A stretch of DNA of 64,000 bases from Burkholderiaceae bacterium 26 (GTDB taxonomy: Bacteria; Pseudomonadota; Gammaproteobacteria; Burkholderiales; Burkholderiaceae). Where the stretch lies: the NCBI GenBank assembly GCA_000955795.1, contig JYOB01000009.1, positions 124,001 to 188,000 of the forward strand, in the 5' to 3' direction. A program made the translations under genes and the position numbers. The notes beneath the pieces were generated by a model. The model had not been told where the DNA came from. It searched no databases and saw only the letters and a list, made by a program, of their open reading frames with translations. Shown here in pieces: positions 56,710 through 64,000 of the stretch (positions are counted from its first letter, which is position 1; every line of letters begins with the position of its first letter).

Positions 56710-56970
56710 CACGGGTCCAGAATTGAAATAGAATGCGCGGCGAACGTATGGATTACAAACAACCGCCGATTCCGGTGGTGGCTGCTGATTCTAAGTCTGG
56801 CCTTGCTGAAAGACAAATGATTGACGTAGGTTGCGGTATTTTCTTTATCGTTTCTTAATATTTCTGCGTAGCGAGCGCCCGATTATTACCGTTTATTAAT
56901 AATTTAGAGTTCTAAATACAGATATAAATCTGGATGAATTGACGTAGGCGCCCACGCTCCGCAGGTCGGT
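56710..56970. promoter_or_regulatory. AT-rich divergent spacer in the T6SS locus
   Basis: The section 56815-56945 is strikingly AT-rich against the GC-rich background. It includes TTATTA...TAATAA-type near-palindromes around 56882-56905 and two copies of ATTGACGTAGG (56820-56830 and 56938-56948). It should hold the promoters of the leftward membrane-protein gene and the rightward T6SS operon, and could attract H-NS-like silencers. I cannot place a confident -35/-10 pair. Confidence 0.5.
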
Positions 56971-57828
56971 ATGGTTTTTCTAGCTCTTGTTCTCTACTTC
57001 GTTGCCATGGTGGTGGTGGCTGCCGTGCTGCTGCTGCCGTCGGTACGGCAACGCTGCGCGGCGTTACTGCGTGCCCAGTGGCGGCGCTTGAGCACGGGGG
57101 CTGCGGTGGTGGGTGCGCGCTCGGCAGGGTCGTTGCGCGAGTCGGTGGACAACGCAACCTCAGGGGTATCGGCGTTCAAGCAGTTCGTGGTGCGGCGGCG
57201 GATGTTGCTGCTCGGTGCACTGGGTGTGCTGTCGGTGCCGCCCATGCTGGCGCTGGCGCTGCGCGAGCAGCAGTCGTTCGAGTTCGATGACGACCAGGTG
57301 CGCGAACCGGATCCGCACATCTCGGCGCTGCTCAATGGCGAACGGCTCATCCCGCCGCCACCCTTGCCGCCCGAGGTGTTCACCACGCGTGAAGTCGAGC
57401 AGATCCGGCCGGCCATCCGCGATGCGAGCCGCGACTGGAACCTGCTCGACGCGGATTTCCGCCAGCGTTTGCTGCTTGTCTACAAGATCATGCGCGACGA
57501 ACACGGATACGAGATGGCGCTGCTCGAAGGCTACCGAAGCCCCGAGCGGCAAGTGAAGCTGGCGGCGATGGGCAGCAATGTCACGCAGGCCACGGCGTTC
57601 CAGAGCTATCACCAGTACGGTCTGGCGGCGGACAGCGCGTTCTTCCGCGACGGCAAGCTGGTCATCAGCGAAAAAGACCCGTGGGCAATGCGCGGCTACG
57701 AGCTGTACGGCCAGACGGCGGAATCGGTCGGCCTCGTGTGGGGCGGCCGCTGGAAGATGATGGATCTGGGCCACGTCGAGCTGCGCCGCAAGGGCGTGCT
57801 CGGCAAGCAGCCCGCACCAAGGCAATGA
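56971..57828 (+). CDS. membrane-anchored M15-family peptidoglycan peptidase (TagX-like)
   Basis: A 285-residue protein. Two hydrophobic segments lie near the N-terminus (MVFLALVLYFVAMVVVAAVLLL and MLLLGALGVLSVPPMLALAL), placing the catalytic domain outside the cytosol. The M15/VanY zinc site is visible: YHQYGLAADSAF (H-x6-D pair) and HVEL (third ligand), plus LEGYRSPERQVKL. M15 enzymes cleave peptide stems of peptidoglycan. T6SS-linked ones (TagX in Acinetobacter) help open the wall so the apparatus can assemble. First gene of a rightward operon leading to PAAR and tssM, 25 bp before PAAR. Confidence 0.88.
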   Translation: MVFLALVLYFVAMVVVAAVLLLPSVRQRCAALLRAQWRRLSTGAAVVGARSAGSLRESVDNATSGVSAFKQFVVRRRMLLLGALGVLSVPPMLALALREQQSFEFDDDQVREPDPHISALLNGERLIPPPPLPPEVFTTREVEQIRPAIRDASRDWNLLDADFRQRLLLVYKIMRDEHGYEMALLEGYRSPERQVKLAAMGSNVTQATAFQSYHQYGLAADSAFFRDGKLVISEKDPWAMRGYELYGQTAESVGLVWGGRWKMMDLGHVELRRKGVLGKQPAPRQ

Positions 57829-57853
57829 CGATAGGACACATGGGGAGCATGCA

Positions 57854-58123
57854 ATGACACGGCCCTTCATCCTGCTGGGTGACAAGACCGACCACGGCGG
57901 CGTGGTGATCACCGCATCGGGCAACACAAGCACCGGCGGCAAGGGCATCGCCTGCGTGGGCGACAAGGTGACCTGCCCGCGGAACGGCCACGGCGGCACG
58001 ACCGTCATCGTGACGGGCGACCCCAACGTCATCATCGACGGCAAGCAGGCGGCGCGCCATGGCGACAAGACCGCCTGCGGCGCCACGCTCCTGTCCAGCC
58101 AGGGCAACACCGGCAGCATCTGA
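57854..58123 (+). CDS. PAAR-repeat spike-tip protein
   Basis: An 89-residue protein made only of a PAAR domain: FILLGDKTDHGGVVITASGNTSTGGKGIACVGDKVTCPRNGHGGTTVIVTGDPNVIIDGKQAARHGDKTACGATLLSSQGN. Conserved His and Cys residues (DHGG, TCPRNGHG, ARHGDKTACGA) bind the zinc at the cone tip. It sharpens the VgrG trimer. No effector extension is present. It lies between the M15 peptidase and the membrane-anchored protein in the structural operon. Confidence 0.95.
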   Translation: MTRPFILLGDKTDHGGVVITASGNTSTGGKGIACVGDKVTCPRNGHGGTTVIVTGDPNVIIDGKQAARHGDKTACGATLLSSQGNTGSI

Positions 58124-58134
58124 ACGCGCACGAC

Positions 58135-59619
58135 ATGGTTGCAAGACTCTTCCGGTCCGGGCTGACGCTGCTCGCTGTCTTCGTGGTGGTGTGGATTGCC
58201 GTCATCGTGTGGTGGCAGTCCGCCAATCGCATGCCCACCACCGCCGACATCCTCACCTACCTGCTGTTGCTGCCGGTGGGCATGATCGTCGGCTATTGGG
58301 TCATCAAGCGCGCGCTGGATGGCATTCGCTCCAATGTGGTCGCGGGCCGCGAGCTGGCAGCCGCCTCGCCGGCCACTGCAGGCACCGACGCCAAAGCCGC
58401 CGACCCGCAAGACGCCACGCGCCAATGGCGCGCCGTGCTGCTGGCCAGCGCCCTGCGCGCACCTGCAGGCAGTGATGCGGCATCGGTGGTGGACGCAGTA
58501 CAAGCCAACACGCAACCGGGCCTAACCGATGTCCAAGGCTTCGGCCAGCCGATCTTTGCAGCGCAAGTGGAAGGCATCGACATCGAAGACCTGCGCGCCG
58601 AACTGGCCGAGCATCATCCCGACGTCGACTGGCTGGACGAACGCCTGCGCGCCCTCTCGCTCGCTGGCCAGGTGGCCGAAGAGCTGGCAGCACATGCCGT
58701 TGCGCAGGTTCCGGAAACGACTGCGCCGGAAACCACGCGACTGATCATCACCGCCCTGCTCCCGCGCGACTGGACACCGCAGCATCAAGCCGCCGCCGAT
58801 GGCTGGCTGCGCCAACGCATCGCGTTGATCTGGCCCGCCGACCGACTGACGCTGGAGCCCATCACCGCCAAGGGCGATGCCGATGCCCTGCTGCTGCTCG
58901 ATCGCGCCACGCAAGGCGTGAACCGCACCAGCGACGAACGCGTGCTGCGCATGGTGGTGGTGGCGGATTCGCTGGTCGGCCCAAGCGCTGTTGAGCAACT
59001 GATGCAGCACGAGCAATTGTTCGAAGCCAATCGCCAACACGGCCGCGTGCCGGGCGAAGCCGCTGCGGGCGTGCTGCTGTGCGGGCCGGCAATGGCGCAA
59101 AGCCTGCTGCCGCCTGCGCTGGAGGGCGATGCCGCTGCAACGGAGTCGTTCACGATCACGCGCGCAGGCGTGGCGCGGCTTGAATCGCCGACGCCGGATC
59201 GCGGCCAGCCGCAACTGCAGGCGCTGGGCGATGCCGTGGGCCACGTGCTCGATACCTTGGCAGCCACACCGGTCAAGGCCAAGCAGGACGCTGCGCCCGC
59301 TGAGAAGGCAGATACCGCCGAGGGCGAGTCGGCTGCCGACCCCATCACCATTGCCGGCGTTGTCTCAGACACCGGCATGCACCCCGTGCGCACAGTCGAA
59401 GTGGCACGCGTGTTTTCCGAACGTTTTCCAGCGTTGGACCTGGCGGCAGATCTGCTGCCGATTGGCACGCCCTGCGGCTATGTGGGCGCTGCGGGCCCGC
59501 TGCTCTCGGTGGTGGTGGCGCACCAGTTGAGCCAGCAGACCGGCAAGCCGGTGCTGGCCATTACCGCCAACGACATCCAGCAGCGCGGCGCCATCGCGGT
59601 GGTGCCCAGCCTGACGTGA
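58135..59619 (+). CDS. T6SS-associated membrane protein with degenerate ketoacyl-synthase-like motifs
   Basis: A 494-residue protein starting 11 bp after PAAR. Two membrane helices (~8-28 and ~38-58). The cytosolic remainder is not a standard Tss protein. Its sequence shows faint thiolase-fold features: QLFEANRQHGRVPGEAAAGVLLCG resembles the 'FD..RxGfvpGEGAg.lvLe' element of ketoacyl synthases. Also, PITIAGVVSDTG...LPIGTPCGYVGAAGPLLSVVVAHQLSQQTGKPVLAITAND resembles their C-terminal 'GhtxGAAG' region. The catalytic Cys-His-His set is not recognisable, so I expect a non-enzymatic scaffold. Co-transcribed with tssM; structural or assembly role inferred. Confidence 0.65.
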   Translation: MVARLFRSGLTLLAVFVVVWIAVIVWWQSANRMPTTADILTYLLLLPVGMIVGYWVIKRALDGIRSNVVAGRELAAASPATAGTDAKAADPQDATRQWRAVLLASALRAPAGSDAASVVDAVQANTQPGLTDVQGFGQPIFAAQVEGIDIEDLRAELAEHHPDVDWLDERLRALSLAGQVAEELAAHAVAQVPETTAPETTRLIITALLPRDWTPQHQAAADGWLRQRIALIWPADRLTLEPITAKGDADALLLLDRATQGVNRTSDERVLRMVVVADSLVGPSAVEQLMQHEQLFEANRQHGRVPGEAAAGVLLCGPAMAQSLLPPALEGDAAATESFTITRAGVARLESPTPDRGQPQLQALGDAVGHVLDTLAATPVKAKQDAAPAEKADTAEGESAADPITIAGVVSDTGMHPVRTVEVARVFSERFPALDLAADLLPIGTPCGYVGAAGPLLSVVVAHQLSQQTGKPVLAITANDIQQRGAIAVVPSLT

Positions 59620-59671
59620 CCTCATTCCTGATTTCGATTCCGATTCTGTCTGTTCCCGAGCCGAAGGCAAC

Positions 59672-62600
59672 ATGCAACGCTTCCTGAACTTCCTGACCAA
59701 CTCACGCACGCTGTCCATTCTTGGCGTGATCGTGCTGACCATCTTCCTGCTCCTCATGGCGCAGACCTTTGAGGTTGGCCTGGTCTGGGTCGGCGTCGCG
59801 TTAGGCGTGCTGCTCGCCCTTTGGCTGCTAACGTACCTGTGGAAGCGCTGGCGTGCGCGTCAGGCCAGCAACAAGCTGGAGGGCGTGCTCGAGCAAGCCG
59901 CCGCCGACAAGACGGCCACGCCCGACAAGCGGGAAGAAGTGGAAGCCCTGCGCGTGCGCCTGGCCGAAGCCGTCAAGACCATCAAGCGCTCCAAGCTCGG
60001 ACAGATGTCGGGCAGCGCAGCGCTTTACGAGCTGCCCTGGTACATCGTGATCGGCAACCCGGCTGCGGGCAAAAGCACGGCCGTGCTCAACTCCGGCCTG
60101 CAGTTCCCGTTTGCCGACAAGGGCGGCGCTGTCATCCAGGGCATCGGCGGCACGCGTAACTGCGACTGGTTCTTCACCACTGAAGGCATCCTGCTCGACA
60201 CGGCCGGCCGTTACTCGGTGCACGAAGAAGACCGCCGCGAATGGCTCGGCTTCCTGGACCTGCTCAAGCGCTATCGCCCCAAGGCGCCCATCAACGGCAT
60301 CGTCGTGACGGTGAGCGTGTCGGAACTCACGCAAAACCGTCCCGAATTCGCCATCAACCTGGCCAAGAACCTGCGCCAGCGCGTGCAGGAACTGACCGAA
60401 CGCCTGGAAGTGTTTGCCCCGGTGTATGTGATGTTCACCAAGGCCGACCTGATCACCGGCTTTACCGAATTCTTTGGCGACAGCGAGAAGCAGGAGCGCG
60501 ACCGCGTATGGGGCGCCACCCTGCCCTTCGAGCCGGACTCGAAGCCGGACGTGGCCGCCGTGTTCGACCAGCGCTTTGACGAGTTGTGCGACGGGCTGAA
60601 GGAGATCAGCGTGGCGCAGATCGCGCTGCACCGGAACAACAAGCTCTCGCCGGGGCTGCTGAGCTTCCCGCTGGAGTTTGCATCGATCAAGCCGACGCTG
60701 CGTGCGTTCCTGATGACGCTGTTCGATGAAAACCCGTTCCAGTACAAGCCGGTGTTCCGCGGCTTCTACTTCACCAGCGCGCTGCAGGAAGGTGCCACCA
60801 ACAGCGTGTCGGCCGAGCGCATTGCGCGCCGCTTTGGCCTGTCGACCGACGGCGCCGCGCGCACCCGCGAAGTGTTCTCCAAGAACGGCTTCTTCCTGCG
60901 CGACCTGTTCTCGAAGGTGATCTTTGCCGACAAGCAGACGGTGCGGCAGTTTGCCAGCCCCGCCAAGACGCGCCTGCGCATCGCCACGTTCTTTGCGCTC
61001 GTGCTGGCGCTGGGCGTGATGCTGGGCGGCTGGACGTGGTCGTACATGGGCAACCGCACGCTCACTGCCAACGTGCAGGCCGACCTCGACAAGATCGTCA
61101 AGATGCAGCAGAACCGGGTAGACCTGCAGGCCCGCCTGGAGGCGCTCGACATCTTGCAAGACCGTATCGAACAGCTCGACCGGTATCGCAATGACCACCC
61201 GCTGGCGCTATCGCTGGGTCTGTACCAGGGCGACACGCTGCAGCACAAGCTGCTCGACGAGTACTACAACGGCCTGCGCCAGGTCATGCTCAAGCCGGTG
61301 GGCGGCGCGATCGAAACCTTCCTGGCCGAAGTGAACGCGCATCCGGACCAGTTGGCCCCGATGGTGCGGCCGCCGGAAACCGGTGCAGTAATGACGACGT
61401 CCGTGACGACGGCCACCGCCACCGTGGGTGGTGCGTCGGGTGTCTCAGGTGCCTCAGGTGCGGCCGCCAATGCGCCTGCTGCACCGAACCAGGCCACGGC
61501 TGCAACCGGAGCAAAGCGCTACACCGACGCCTCCCCCACCAACGTGGAAGACGGCTACAACGCGCTCAAGACCTACCTGATGCTGTCGGACAAGCGCCAC
61601 GTGGAAGTCGCGCACCTGACCGATCAGATCACGCGTTTCTGGCGCGGCTGGCTGGAAGACAACCGGGGCAACATGCCTCGCGAGCAGATGATCCGCTCGG
61701 CGGAACGCAACCTGTCGTTCTTCCTCGCCCGCGTAAACGACGACAACTGGCCGCTGCTGGAAGGCAACCTCTCGCTGGTCGACCAGACGCGTGAGAACCT
61801 GCGCCGCGTGGTGCGCGGCATGCCGGCGCGCGAACGCGCCTATGCCGAGATCAAGGCACGCGCGTCCACGCGCTACGCCCCGATGACGGTCGCACGCATC
61901 GTTGGCGATACCGGCGCTGGCCTGGTGGCCGGCAGCTACGCCGTGCCCGGCACGTTCACCAAGGAAGCGTGGTTCGGTTACGTGCAACCCGCCATCAAGG
62001 AAGCCGCCAACAAGGAACTGCAGACCAAGGACTGGGTGTTGAACGTTGCAGCACGCGACGACCTCACGCTGGAAGGCAGCCCCGAGCAGATCCAGAAGGC
62101 GCTGGTCACGATGTACAAGACCGAATACGCGCGCGAATGGCAACGCTTCATGCAAGGCGTGGCGATCCAAGATTTCACTAGCTTCGATCAGGCCGTCACC
62201 GGCATGAACCTGCTGGGCGATCCGACCAACTCGCCGATCCGCAAGGTGCTCGACACCGCGTACGAGCAGACGTCGTGGGACAACCCGTCGATGTTCAATG
62301 CCGGCCTGAAGCAGGCCAAGACGGGCGTGCTGGGCTGGTTCAAGCAGCTATTCGCACGCCAGACGCCGTCGCAGGTGAACGTCAACGTGGACGTGGGCGG
62401 CAATGCTGAGGCTGGCGCCATCCCGATGGGCCCGGTGGGCAAGGAGTTCTCGGGGCTCGCCCGCGTGGTTGTCATGCGCGACGACAAATCGCTGCTGCGC
62501 GGCTATATGGATTCGCTCTCCAAGGTGCGTACGCGCTTCAACCAGATCAAGAATCAGGGTGACCCGGGGCCGGGTGCACGTCAGTTGATGCAGCAAACGC

Positions 62601-63631
62601 TGGACGGCAACGGCTCGGAACTGGCCGACACGCTCAAGTACGTGGATGAGCAGATGCTGACGGGCATGACCGACAGCGAGCGCGCAACGCTGCGTCCGCT
62701 GCTGGTGCGCCCCCTGCTGCAGTCGTATGCGGTGGCGATCCGCCCGGCCACGACCGAAGTCAACAAGGTGTGGAACGCGCAGGTGTATCAGCCGTTCGCC
62801 ACCACGCTGGCAGACAAGTATCCGTTTGCGCCCAACGCCAAGATCGAGGCCAGCGCGGCCGAGATTGGTCAGGTGTTTGGCCCGGACGGCGCGATTGCCA
62901 AGTTCGCCAGCACGACGATCGGTCCGCTGTCCGTGCGCCGTGGCGACATGATCGCCTCCCGCACCTGGGGCGATCTGGGCATAGCCTTTGTGCCCGAGTT
63001 CACCACGGGCTTCACGCGCTGGATCGCGCCGCTCACGGGTGGTGCGGCCGGAGGTGCAGGCGGTGCCGCATCCGCTGCACCGCAGACGGTGTTCCAGATC
63101 CTGCCGGTGCCGTCGCAAGGCGCGACCGAGTACACGATCGAGATCGATGGGCAGCAACTGCGCTATCGCAACACGCCACCGCAGTGGGCCAATTTCGTCT
63201 GGCCGAATCCGCAAGGCACGCCGGGCGCGCGCGTGACGGCCACCACGTTTGACGGCCGCACGGTAGAGATGCTCAACGAGCCCGGCCGCTTTGGTCTGGA
63301 GCGCCTGATTGCCACGGCGCAACGCAAGCGTCGTCCGGATGGCGCGTTCGATCTGTCCTGGACGAAGGACAACCTGACGGTATCGATCAGCCTGCGCATC
63401 ATCAGCAGCCCGCAGACTGGCGGCACGACGGCATCGGATTCGCCGCAAGGCCAGGGCCTGCGCGGCCTGCGCCTGCCGACGTCGATTGCCGATGCATCGG
63501 CACCGCAGAACACACTGACGCCGCCCGCCCCGGCAGCGCCCGCAGGCACGCCGCCTGCGGCGCAGGCAGCAGTGTCCACGCAGGCCGCACGCCGCAGCAT
63601 CACGGAAGAGCAAGGAGGGACGGCGCAATGA
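59672..63631 (+). CDS. tssM: type VI secretion membrane-complex subunit TssM (IcmF)
   Basis: A 1319-residue IcmF-family protein. Two N-terminal membrane helices (~13-57), a cytosolic GTPase-like domain with Walker A GNPAAGKST (128-136) and DTAGRYSVHEEDRREWLGFLDLLKRY, and a third membrane helix near 430-450 (IATFFALVLALGVMLGGWTWSY). Then comes the long periplasmic part ending in the beta-rich TssJ-binding domain (FQILPVPSQGATEYTIEIDGQQLRYRNTPPQWANFVWPNP). With TssJ and TssL it forms the trans-envelope channel; neither of those is in the window. The end is Pro/Ala-rich. It overlaps tagF by 4 bp (ATGA). Confidence 0.97.
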   Translation: MQRFLNFLTNSRTLSILGVIVLTIFLLLMAQTFEVGLVWVGVALGVLLALWLLTYLWKRWRARQASNKLEGVLEQAAADKTATPDKREEVEALRVRLAEAVKTIKRSKLGQMSGSAALYELPWYIVIGNPAAGKSTAVLNSGLQFPFADKGGAVIQGIGGTRNCDWFFTTEGILLDTAGRYSVHEEDRREWLGFLDLLKRYRPKAPINGIVVTVSVSELTQNRPEFAINLAKNLRQRVQELTERLEVFAPVYVMFTKADLITGFTEFFGDSEKQERDRVWGATLPFEPDSKPDVAAVFDQRFDELCDGLKEISVAQIALHRNNKLSPGLLSFPLEFASIKPTLRAFLMTLFDENPFQYKPVFRGFYFTSALQEGATNSVSAERIARRFGLSTDGAARTREVFSKNGFFLRDLFSKVIFADKQTVRQFASPAKTRLRIATFFALVLALGVMLGGWTWSYMGNRTLTANVQADLDKIVKMQQNRVDLQARLEALDILQDRIEQLDRYRNDHPLALSLGLYQGDTLQHKLLDEYYNGLRQVMLKPVGGAIETFLAEVNAHPDQLAPMVRPPETGAVMTTSVTTATATVGGASGVSGASGAAANAPAAPNQATAATGAKRYTDASPTNVEDGYNALKTYLMLSDKRHVEVAHLTDQITRFWRGWLEDNRGNMPREQMIRSAERNLSFFLARVNDDNWPLLEGNLSLVDQTRENLRRVVRGMPARERAYAEIKARASTRYAPMTVARIVGDTGAGLVAGSYAVPGTFTKEAWFGYVQPAIKEAANKELQTKDWVLNVAARDDLTLEGSPEQIQKALVTMYKTEYAREWQRFMQGVAIQDFTSFDQAVTGMNLLGDPTNSPIRKVLDTAYEQTSWDNPSMFNAGLKQAKTGVLGWFKQLFARQTPSQVNVNVDVGGNAEAGAIPMGPVGKEFSGLARVVVMRDDKSLLRGYMDSLSKVRTRFNQIKNQGDPGPGARQLMQQTLDGNGSELADTLKYVDEQMLTGMTDSERATLRPLLVRPLLQSYAVAIRPATTEVNKVWNAQVYQPFATTLADKYPFAPNAKIEASAAEIGQVFGPDGAIAKFASTTIGPLSVRRGDMIASRTWGDLGIAFVPEFTTGFTRWIAPLTGGAAGGAGGAASAAPQTVFQILPVPSQGATEYTIEIDGQQLRYRNTPPQWANFVWPNPQGTPGARVTATTFDGRTVEMLNEPGRFGLERLIATAQRKRRPDGAFDLSWTKDNLTVSISLRIISSPQTGGTTASDSPQGQGLRGLRLPTSIADASAPQNTLTPPAPAAPAGTPPAAQAAVSTQAARRSITEEQGGTAQ

Positions 63632-64000
63632 GCCAGACCCAGTTGCAGCTTTCGTACTTCGGGAAGCTTCCGTCGCGCGGCGATTTCGTCAAAAGCGCCA
63701 ACAACGTCCAACTGCTCGATACGCTGGACCGCTGGCTGGCGCAAGGCATGGAATTGCTGGCCGAAGCCCCGGACTGGAAGACGACCTACGACAATTGGAA
63801 GCCGGTGCAGTTTGCGTTTCTCGGCTCGCAGAGCAAGCTCGCCATCGCGGGCACGCTCATGGCGAGCAGCGATCTGTCATCGCGCCGCTTTCCGTTCCTG
63901 ACGGCGGCGGCCATGGAAGTCGATCGGCCGATCAACTTCATCGCGCGCAGCCCGATTGCGCTGGCGCGCCTTTGGACACGCGCCGGGCAGCAGATGATCT
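63628..64000 (+). CDS. tagF: T6SS accessory protein TagF, N-terminal part (runs off the window)
   Basis: 124 codons visible before the window ends. ATG 63628 follows AAGGAGGGA and overlaps the tssM stop as ATGA. The opening LSYFGKLPSRGDFVKSANNVQLLDTLDRWLAQGM is the TagF/DUF2094 (ImpM) signature, followed by FAFLGSQSKLAIAGTLMASSDLSSRRFPFLTAAAM. TagF represses T6SS activity post-translationally (via Fha1 in Pseudomonas). Whether it is fused to a PppA phosphatase, as in some species, cannot be seen. Confidence 0.93.
   Translation, partial: MSQTQLQLSYFGKLPSRGDFVKSANNVQLLDTLDRWLAQGMELLAEAPDWKTTYDNWKPVQFAFLGSQSKLAIAGTLMASSDLSSRRFPFLTAAAMEVDRPINFIARSPIALARLWTRAGQQMI

Noticed and set aside
56820-56948. 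Paired TTGACG elements as -35 boxes
   Set aside because: Neither copy has a convincing -10 at 16-18 nt, so the repeats are noted but not called promoters.

Overview
The window is GC-rich, densely coded DNA from a beta-proteobacterium of the Burkholderiaceae, most likely Ralstonia. That assignment rests on codon and GC character and on the kinds of proteins present (phasins, PhaB, a double-length UvrA, a Burkholderia/Ralstonia-style type VI secretion cluster); no marker gene settles the species. I see no rRNA, tRNA, CRISPR array, insertion sequence or prophage. The window starts inside a groEL-like gene and ends inside tagF.

Region 1 (about 1-36.8 kb) looks like a low-oxygen/stress-survival island. 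It holds a divergent chaperonin, BON-domain proteins, two phasins and a PhaB-type reductase, three universal stress proteins, two CBS-pair proteins, a RaiA/HPF-like ribosome hibernation factor, a PolX repair polymerase and a DksA/TraR zinc-finger protein. It also has a flavodoxin-like protein, a SagB-type nitroreductase, alcohol dehydrogenases (one intact, one internally deleted), a kinase fusion and a phosphoribosyltransferase. Transport and envelope functions are an MgtA-type ATPase, a DevBCA-like exporter with its own outer-membrane factor, an MscS channel, and a peptidoglycan-salvage operon (rhomboid, polysaccharide deacetylase, DUF4015 hydrolase, AmiE-NamZ fusion). A NarL-type two-component pair and an FNR-type regulator with a CX2CX5C cluster motif lie in the middle. 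The gene content resembles the low-oxygen-activated (lxa) locus described in Burkholderia cenocepacia. Reading the gaps, I find about a dozen FNR/ANR-like 14-mers (TTGAY-N4-NNCAR) ahead of most transcription units. Nearly all are followed, at a constant 21-nt gap, by a -10-like hexamer ending in T. This is the geometry of class II FNR promoters, so the island reads as one regulon.

Region 2 (about 37-45.1 kb) holds a 1949-residue UvrA made of two fused UvrA-like halves, then an orphan flagellar cap gene fliD preceded by a good sigma-28 promoter match.

Region 3 (about 45.1-64 kb) is type VI secretion. A leftward vgrG island runs vgrG, DUF4123 adaptor, DUF3304 lipoprotein, Tle1-type phospholipase effector, small basic secreted protein, second DUF3304 lipoprotein, a secreted unknown, a Tli4-like immunity protein and a second copy of the small basic protein. 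A rightward structural operon runs M15 peptidase, PAAR, a membrane-anchored protein with degenerate ketoacyl-synthase-like motifs, tssM and tagF. An Ala/Pro-rich single-pass membrane protein and an AT-rich divergent spacer separate the two. I found no FNR-like boxes by eye in the gaps of this right-hand part.
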